From: Massospora cicadina
Lineage: Eukaryota; Entomophthoromycota; Entomophthoromycetes; Entomophthorales; Entomophthoraceae
Assembly (NCBI GenBank): GCA_022478985.1
Contig: JAKSZP010007911.1
Coordinates: 62,001-126,000, forward strand
DNA length: 64,000 bases
Direction: 5' to 3'
The notes below the pieces were generated by a model. The model was not told where the DNA came from. It was given only the letters and a program-made list of their open reading frames with translations, and did no database searches. Each line of letters opens with the position of its first letter. Positions within the stretch are counted from its first letter, which is position 1. A program made the translations under genes and the position numbers. Of this stretch, positions 57,437 to 64,000 are shown piece after piece.

Positions 57437-58270
57437 GTTACCCAAGGCGCACAAGAATGTGGCTCTGGTGCAGTTTCCCAGTGGTGGGGCCCTTCCTTTG
57501 GATAAAGGAAAGGGTAATGTAAGTCCTGGGGAACGTCCTCTGGCTGTTGATCGGGCCATTTTTCTGTTCCTGAGCAAGAAGGCACTGAAGAGGATGGCAG
57601 TACCCCTCATTACTCAGGGCAATCTTGCTCACGTAGTAGACAAGCGCTGGGTAACAGCTCTTCCGCTTCAGATCCCACCCCCAGTACCCACACTCACCTC
57701 AGCAGAACTGCTATGGGGAATCAGCGAAATTTTCATTGAGATTGTCAAATTGAAATCAATTGGAACAGATTTAAATGACATTCTGCCCAATGTTTAAATC
57801 ACAAATGGCCGGAAAGGCATGAAGACTGAGTTATTGGCCAGAATGCTTGACAGTTTCAATTCAATTAACATGCTGATCAAACAAATCACCTCCCTACCAA
57901 AGTTGTCAGGGATCATCCTCGATGGGCAGGCTACAGCATTGGATGTCATCAACGAGGGTTCAAAGTCCCTGGTTTTCGATTTGGGCGTTGCGGCCAATGC
58001 GATGCCATTTACTAAACAAATGGCCCCATGACCGAGCATGGATGGGTTAGTTGTCCCAAACCCATTCCCAACCAAATGGACCCACCCCTATGTGGGGTGG
58101 CCTTGGGGTATTCCTGCCACCCATCAGGCCAAACGCCATTGCACCAACCATTGGAAATGCAACTGAGCCTCAGTTCAGACCTTTGAGGTCAAACTGACAG
58201 TGACTCAGCCCACTGCCAAATTTTTTTTTCAGTTCCCAGGGAATAAACCTGCCCATTTCCAAATAATTTT
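57414..58270 (+). pseudogene. Pol C-terminal extension of element G reading into U3
   Basis: After the homopolymer the frame reads ELPKAHKNVALVQFPSGG, crosses the polypurine tract (coding DKGKGN) and continues in the LTR to 57797 without a stop (KALKRMAVPLITQGNLAHVV, then VDKRWVTALPLQ). It goes on past single stops (MPLTK and KWTHPYVGWPWGIP segments, to about 58270). Element 1 has the similar KLAPAHKNISLVNPLEGG in the same place. No known domain was recognised. Confidence 0.55.
57502..57514 (+). other. polypurine tract of element G
   Basis: ATAAAGGAAAGGG directly before the 3' LTR (TG at 57518). Confidence 0.7.
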
Positions 58271-58942
58271 CTGGTTAGGTCAAAATTGAGGGCCCCAATC
58301 CCATCTTGTTACTACCCCCAATTGAACACTTTTTAATCAGTTGCATTGCACTGAGAAAATTGTTGGTTAATTTTCTTCCTTTTCCTTCAATAAAAATTTT
58401 GCCAAAAAACCAAAACAGATTTTTATTCTATTGTTCCTTCTGACCGCATCCCTGATGGCATTTCCCTGGTGGCCTGTCAGTCCATATACTGGATGGGCTC
58501 TACCAGTACTTATGGTCACTATGGCCCCCTCCATCATTGATTGTATTCAGCGAATCAGTTATTTTTGGCTCTATAACCTTACAATCATGAACTTTTGCAA
58601 CAATACACTGGATCTTGTGGCCTTATACTCACCAATTGCAAGAGAGAATCCGTCTCCTTGACTCCCCAGTTGAAATGATCTCATATACTGACGAACTCAT
58701 TGAAACTATCTATGTGATCCTCCCTGCAGCAAGACCCCCTGGGTCAGGAGTGGGCTCATTATGGTTTGTCATTGGGATCATACTCACTGTTGTGTTACAC
58801 CAACAATTTGTCATTTCCCAATGCCCAGCTCCATATAACATTGTTCAGTTGGCAATGCCTCTGGCATTCTGGCTTGCTTTTTGGGTGCTTACACATCCTG
58901 ACTGGCAGGCCAGTCTAAACTTCTTCTGCCATTTCCATGACA
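57518..58942 (+). repeat. 3' LTR of element G
   Basis: 1425 bp, TGTAAGTCC to CCATGACA, aligned with 51610-53038. It keeps open two places that are stops in the 5' copy (equivalents of 52915 and 52942) and lacks the U3 stop found at 51838. Its own stops differ. Confidence 0.92.
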
Positions 58943-58947
58943 GACAT

Positions 58948-59453
58948 CTTTGCTATGCCTCCAAACAATCACAGCACCGTGTCCTTCAAATCCTGATAGG
59001 CAACAGACTTGTTTAGGAGGTAATGTGTAACTTGGTCAGCAATTCCAACATCTAAGGTGAAAATTAAAAGCTTGGACTTATGCAAATCTGAAGCCCATCC
59101 ACTGAAAATTCAAACTGCTTGAAAACCACATGATTTTTTCCTTTATAGTTAATTGAGGGCAGCTTGTTGATGAAGACATCCTCCTCCATAAGAACCCCTA
59201 TTTAATTTACACTCTGTGCAGTGTAGCCACTTTTCAGTGTCATCCAAACGGTTGGTGAGTTTCCTAGCTTGGCAACCAACCAGATGCGGTTGGTTGAAGG
59301 CCTTATCAAGATGATCCATCATACCCTTTCATTCCTGGAGAAGCATCGCATGAGTCTGGAGTAGTGTATTTAAAACAAGTTTTATTTCCGCATATTGGGA
59401 TAACTCAATAAATTGGGGAAGCGCACCATCAAGTTGAGCTGGTTGCGCCATTT
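58948..59453 (-). pseudogene. gag N-terminus of element M
   Basis: Starts with an ATG at 59453 (MAQPAQLDGALPQFIELSQY), a helical first part with one stop, then text to LLNKSVAYQDLKDTVL and LFGGIAKM where G is inserted. Together with 50880-51604 it makes a Ty3-type Gag. Confidence 0.65.
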
Positions 59454-59490
59454 ATTTGGCGACTATAGAGCTTGGTTGTGGTTGATCTGT

Positions 59491-59510
59491 GGTACCTGTA
59501 ATGAGCAATA
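59491..59510 (-). other. primer-binding-like site of element M
   Basis: Minus strand TATTGCTCATTACAGGTACC, one base inside the 5' LTR. Shares GCTCA-TACAGG with the sites of A, E and F. Confidence 0.45.
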
Positions 59511-59511
59511 C

Positions 59512-60061
59512 TGTTATAAAATTGGTAAAATAGGTATATCCGCCGTAAGAGTTGCACAGGGTTAAACCCAATGAGAAATGGATTACCAATACGGAGATTG
59601 CCAATTCTAAGTAAATCACAATAAAATTTTTATATAAATATAGGAAGCAATTGCTTCCGCAACATTACTTTTTTTATTTTTATGTAATAATCACTGACTT
59701 TTACAGCTGACTCCTCTTCTTCTTTACTATCAACTCTTCTTTTCCCAATTAAAACCTTCTTTTCTTGTCTGCCCATTCCTCTCATATCTTCGCTATTTGT
59801 TGGTCAGTTTTGACCTTTTGGCATAACTATTATTTTTTTAGTACTAGATGTTCCTTGGCATAGCTATTATTAATTCACCAAAACACTTTTAGTTTTGTCT
59901 CATCGTTAGAGGCTCTGGCATATATTTATGTTGGAAAGATATCGCCTTTTCGCCTTATTTCAATGTGCTCAAATAGTCATATACTTAAAATTGTTTTTGA
60001 CATATATCAGCCATCCTCTACATCCATTAGAGCTTTTCAAAGTCATATTAATATTGTTACA
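59512..60061 (-). repeat. 5' LTR of element M
   Basis: 550 bp, TGTTATAAAATTGG start and TTACA end, TSD AGATA directly after. Empty for the mariner and occupied by microretroposon 4. Confidence 0.88.
59835..59854 (-). mobile_element. microretroposon 4 (20 bp)
   Basis: In plus orientation TTTTTAGTACTAGATGTTCC, between TTGGCATAACTATTATT (59818-59834) and TTGGCATAGCTATTATT (59855-59871), a 17-bp duplication with one mismatch. M's other LTR (about 46820) has a single TTGGCTTAGCTATTATT at this place, so insert and duplication are proven by comparison. Confidence 0.9.
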
Positions 60062-60198
60062 AGATAGTTAAAAATCTACTGAAACTAACTCAAAATCAAT
60101 AGCCCACCATCTCATTAAAATTTAGGTTCTTATCTGGTGATAATATATGATTATCCATATGGTTAAATTGTATTTAGAGCATGCAATTAAAACTCTTA

Positions 60199-60486
60199 GG
60201 GGAGGATACCCCAGTGGTAGAATAGGGACCTCTACCTCTGCCTCCCCAAGTTTGATTCTGGTAGAGGAACTTTGGGTAGGGGATGACTATGACTGTGTTG
60301 GCGTTGCGCACCAATGCCCCAAACTGAGATAGCAAATAGCAAAGGCGGTTCATGGAGTTCATGGGCTATCATACGCTGTGCATAGAGGTTTTCCAGATTT
60401 TATCCTCCTTTCCCATTCATTCAATTTCCCCTCAACTGGTGCGGTATCATCCCCAGGTTGGCCCACCTTGAATAACTTTTAAAAAT
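60199..60486 (+). mobile_element. tRNA-derived SINE, copy 2
   Basis: 288 bp between copies of TTAAAACTCTTA (60187-60198 and 60487-60498). The head resembles a tRNA: box A-like TACCCCAGTGG at 60207-60217 and box B-like GTTTGATTC at 60250-60258 (one mismatch to consensus). The tail GGTTGGCCCACCTTGAATAAC matches the tail of copy 1 at 50511. It is not a functional tRNA gene because no cloverleaf closes. Confidence 0.8.
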
Positions 60487-60498
60487 TTAAAACTCTTA

Positions 60499-62393
60499 AC
60501 ATAGAATAAAGCTCTATGTTGCTTTTATGCTTAGCTTACTGTAAGCTAAGCAATCCTTTATGGGTGAGAGTGTCAAGCTTGCCCTAGCACAAATAAATCC
60601 TTGACCTCAGGCTCAAATTTTAAATTAATATGCCAAATTTACTAATATTGATATACTATTAATAAGTGGTTTGACGCTGGAAATATTGTATATAAGTTTC
60701 TGAAGTATTACTATGTTTTAATTATATTATAAAAGTGATTCCCATAAAGGTATATTAAAAAATAATTACAAACGGCTGAATGTATCCTATTGATTATGTT
60801 TGAGTATTTAATTACAAATGGACAAAAATATCAACAATATATGTATGGTGAGCCAACTACATTTGAGATCAAATTACCTTTTCATATTCAACTGACTATC
60901 TCAATTGACTGAACTTAAATAAGAAAACCTAATCAATTCACAGCTTCAAAAGAGCATGCAATATTAATATATTACTACTTTATTACTAATTCTTCCGAGG
61001 CACCTTTATTGATAAAATTATCTTATCTAATAAACTGACTTTCAATTAATGTTTTTAAAAATTATATAGCTTTTTACCCTTGTAAACTATTTATGAGTAT
61101 ATACCATTGTAGTAATATAGTAAGCTATTATTAGTCCATGAATCTATTTTAGTAGGTTATGCCCTTAGATAATCCCCCTGTCCCATCCAAAGACAAAAGA
61201 TTTGCTAAAGTGAGTTATAGAGTAGATGACCTTTTCTTCAAATCTTAGAAAGTTTGAGACATATCAAGTCTACTGCAAATAAACATAATGTGCGAGTTTA
61301 TTGAGCTAGCATTAGCAAGAATAAAACATTAAACTCTACAATCAGCTGATCTTCTTGATTTTTCTTTAATTTAGGTTGACACATTTGCACTAGATAAAGG
61401 AAATTTAAGCTATAGTCCAATATGTAAATGAAATAAACTTTATAAATAAACTGTTTTATCTATTAACTTAATGACTCTATCTGATGTAAAGAAAAAGTAA
61501 CTCTTATTGAGCCCATTGTACTGTCTATATAGTTGTAATATGCAGGTGTGGGATGTTAAGGAGTAATATCATCCCTTTGGGAAGTTATTTAACCCCCTTA
61601 TTATTGCTTGATTTACTTTCCCTCTCATGTAAACAACGTACATTGTGCCGTTAAAAGCTTATAATGAGGTTGTTTTAATTATATAGTCTATGCATATCTT
61701 ATTACAGCACCAGCTTCACTTTAGTTAAATTATACCTTAACTTGAAAACTTATGTAAATGTTTTTGACTTATTATGGGTTCATGTACTACTTCTGAACGT
61801 GACACCATATCAGAGCTATTAGCATAAATTGAAAAAAGCACTATAAGTCAAAAACGCCTCTGAAGCTAAAAATGCACCCATGTTTAGTTATGAAATTATT
61901 ATTGCAGGATTTAGATATGATAAAAAGCTTATACTCAACTATAATTCATTTAACAAAAAGTTAAGGATCTTTTGCAAATATAAAAATCTTCTAGCATTAC
62001 TGCATACCATACAAACATATATATCACTAGATATTGTCTAATAAGCTGTTCATTTTTTTATAATATTTATACTCTGGTATTCTTTTAATTTTATTTCTCC
62101 ATATAAGATCTGTTTTAAGATATCAAAGAAATATAATTTATATTTAAATGACTTTTTTAAACACTATCTAAAGTCCTTACATGAAAAAAATATAAGTTTT
62201 AATATCAAATGAACCCTTAAATTTTTAAAGCTTAGATATGCTTTAAGTTCTTGATAAAAAATCCTTTATAATTCGCTGATATTGACAATATAAGAATATT
62301 AAACAACCTTTCCACTTGACAACACATTAAGCGAATTTAAAAATTACAGAAGAACTAAGCAACTTCAGAAAACTGACACACAGCAAAACCCCA
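60499..62393. other. AT-rich stretch without recognisable features
   Basis: About 1.9 kb, strongly AT-rich. I see no ORF with protein-like text, no second copy in the window and no terminal repeats. It may be old LTR or intergenic sequence. Confidence 0.4.
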
Positions 62394-64000
62394 ATGTTCT
62401 TGGCCCTACTGCCCACTGCTCCAAAATGGGTCTGTGGCAAAATCCCCCTAACATTCTCCTCCAAGCAGGGAAACACTTTTGAACTAGTTAAACCAGCTCC
62501 CCCCAATTCCTTGGGTCAATATGTTCCCCCCAAGGATCTCTCCCTCCACCTTGCATGGTCCCAAGCGGTGCCTCATAGCCCCATTGTGCTCCCCTGAAAC
62601 AAGATGAGATTCAGCCTCCAGGTTGAATATGGCAACTTGTATCTCTATAATGACAAACAAATAATAGAATTAGTCTGGGCGCTTATGCAGCCTGCAGTCT
62701 TTATTGACTTTCTACCCTACAAGGGGTACTTTGACCTTGGCTTCACTTGTGAAGCTGATGCTGCAATCACAGCCAACATCCCCCTGATGTTCCAGGGAAC
62801 CCCCATATCAACCACTCACACCCAATTGCCTGATGACACCACTCTTGTAGTTTAATTTAAAACCTCTCCACCCACCTCCCACTTAAGATATGTACAACAA
62901 ACTAATAGCTGAGTAGTCAGTATATGGTGCTGACCACATTTTACAAATTGTGGTTCCCAATGGAGCCAACCAACTTGCAGGCCCTTGTGCCTTTGCAACT
63001 ATATGCCCAACATAAATCAAAATTGCCATTTTGATCACCCCACACTGTTATCCCCTCTGCCCCTGACCACCCTTTCAGAGCTAGAGTAGTTAAAGGGGCG
63101 CACGATCTTCCCCACTTATTTTCAACCTGGACCACTTAAAGCGGCGCTGCCCCACCATAGCCTGAGCTGGAGCCCACATGCTCAATTCCCCCCATGATGC
63201 TCCCATTGCTGACATAAATTTTTTTTCAAATGGGGCACAATACTCCCTCCCCCTCCACCCAAAATGGTAGATGCAACTGTCATGGATTCAATCAATAAGG
63301 AACTGACATGTCAAACCACCACTTCAACTCCAATTAATTGGGAGCCATCATGGACCCCAGTAAATTAAAAAACCACCCAACCACCCAATCCAGCCCACCT
63401 GTATGCTGATCAACTATTCTTTTCAACCAAAATCCCTGGAATTATTTAAAGGAGGTTGATGATTTGGTAAATCCCGTCCTCAACTTGGCAGAGGCCCCAG
63501 ATCACAAAATATATCTAAACGCATATTATGCAGATCAACTTCTAACTTGGAACTATGCTCTAAGCTCTGATGCTGATGAATTCCAAAGTGACACCTATTA
63601 ACCAATGAGGCTGTTGCCCCCCTGATTCTCACCCCCTCCAAAATGCCATAGAAAAATCAGTTGCAGTCTTGGCCAAGGGGATTCCCGCCCCTGTCCTTCT
63701 CCCCATGCAACAAGTTCATAAAAAATTCCTCCACTTCTACCAAGTTGCACACAAGGTAGTATAAAAGTTGTGATGGTCACAAAATTTGGCCCAAGACCTG
63801 CATTACCAGCAACAACATTGCCACTTTTACCACGGTACCCAAAGTTCACCTCAAGGATGAGATTGCCCTATCCAAACACTTTAAAACCCTCCTCATAGCT
63901 AAATTTTTTAGCTGCCTGAGTCAATCTGCTACCTCGACCCCCATTTTGTGGATGCACCCATGCCCATGCTCACACCACTCTGCCATATACTGTTCATCAC
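62394..64000 (+). pseudogene. orphan Gag/ORF1-like protein, copy 2, cut by the right edge
   Basis: Begins MFLALLPTAPKWVCGKIPLT at 62394, has a stop at 62595 and continues at 62604 (MRFSLQVEYGNLYLYNDKQI, FIDFLPYKGYFDLGFTCEAD, PLMFQGTPISTTHTQL), then in shifting frames to the edge. The parts NAIEKSVAVLAKGIPAPVLL (about 63640) and SNNIATFTTVPKVHLKDEIA (about 63805) align with the C-terminal part of copy 1. The two copies are in opposite orientation, 18 kb apart, and clearly diverged, so this is a dispersed family and not a recent local duplication. Confidence 0.5.

Larger units (their letters stand above)
51610..58942 (+). mobile_element. chromodomain Ty3 retrotransposon 'G' with coding LTRs
   Basis: Two 1.43-kb LTRs (51610-53038 and 57518-58942) with TSD GACAT (51605-51609 and 58943-58947), inserted in the gag of M. 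All domains are present in order: Gag, protease, RT, RNase H, integrase, chromodomain, polypurine tract. It is the best preserved element here, with few stops. Reading frames run across both LTR/internal borders. Confidence 0.92.
45934..60061 (-). mobile_element. Ty3 retrotransposon 'M', interrupted by G
   Basis: LTRs at 45934-47031 (with a mariner inside) and 59512-60061 (with a microretroposon inside) are direct copies. AGATA lies on both outer sides (45929-45933 and 60062-60066), a perfect TSD. The minus strand carries gag, protease, RT, RNase H and integrase. Gag is split by element G, and removal of G with one copy of GACAT restores continuity. A SINE lies at 50511-50642. Confidence 0.88.

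Noticed and set aside
60199..60270. A functional tRNA gene
   Set aside because: A- and B-box-like motifs are present, but box B has a mismatch, no cloverleaf closes and the unit is flanked by target-site duplications; it is the head of a SINE.
1..64000. Host protein-coding genes
   Set aside because: All recognisable protein text belongs to transposable elements; remaining ORFs are short, unconserved in the window and without domains. I cannot exclude small exons in unassigned stretches.
1..64000. CRISPR array, operons or other prokaryotic features
   Set aside because: No regularly spaced repeats; element types, A-tails, TSDs and LTRs are eukaryotic.

Overview
This window looks like a piece of a large, transposon-dominated eukaryotic genome. 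I found no gene that I can call a normal host gene, no rRNA and no functional tRNA. Almost everything is LTR retrotransposon sequence of Ty3/gypsy type, decayed by stop codons and frameshifts and inserted element into element, with a few SINEs, one internally deleted mariner and a set of extremely short retroposed tails. The domain order, two chromodomain elements and signs of CpG deamination fit a TE-bloated fungus (rust or entomophthoralean type) at least as well as an animal. The sequence alone does not fix the organism. The mariner is of an animal-like type but could have been transferred.

Layout, left to right. 1-2167: 5' end (minus strand) of an element whose Gag carries a collagen-like Gly-X-Y stretch. 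2168-5900: 3' half of a chromodomain Ty3 element (plus) with its 3' LTR. 5901-18022: a third Ty3 element, 'C' (plus), with a dUTPase-like domain between protease and RT. Its RT is split by the gag-only element 'A' (7635-15442), which is itself split by the gag-only element 'B' (10340-14279). 18023-19372: unassigned. 19373-27272: Ty3 element 'D' (minus), whose left LTR holds a solo LTR of the chromodomain family and whose RT holds a solo LTR related to A. 27273-29503: Gag and LTR fragment 'K' (minus). 29504-45002: gag-only element 'E' (minus), split in gag by full Ty3 element 'F' (32183-41148), while E's right LTR is split by an orphan gene-carrying insert 'H' (42617-44555). 45003-45928: short ORF with LTR-like flank. 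45934-60061: Ty3 element 'M' (minus, TSD AGATA), with a mariner in its left LTR, a SINE in its protease-gag stretch, and chromodomain Ty3 element 'G' (51610-58942, plus, TSD GACAT) inserted in its gag. 60062-62393: AT-rich, with one SINE. 62394-64000: a second copy of the H gene family, running off the right edge.

The most interesting signals are these. (1) G and its relatives use their LTRs as coding sequence at both ends: the Pol C-terminus reads through the polypurine tract into U3, and gag starts in U5 and reads out of the LTR. (2) G's Gag has several predicted membrane segments, and D's Gag has one. (3) Five insertions of only 16-50 bp consist of the same 3' tail plus an A-run and carry perfect or near-perfect target-site duplications; one has an empty paralogous site. 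(4) A mariner insertion can be dated and bounded from an empty paralogous LTR. (5) Differences between G's two LTRs are almost all transitions, with TG facing CA at the same site, as expected from deamination of old CpGs. Boundaries given to the base rest on LTR alignment by eye and on TSDs where stated; others are approximate.
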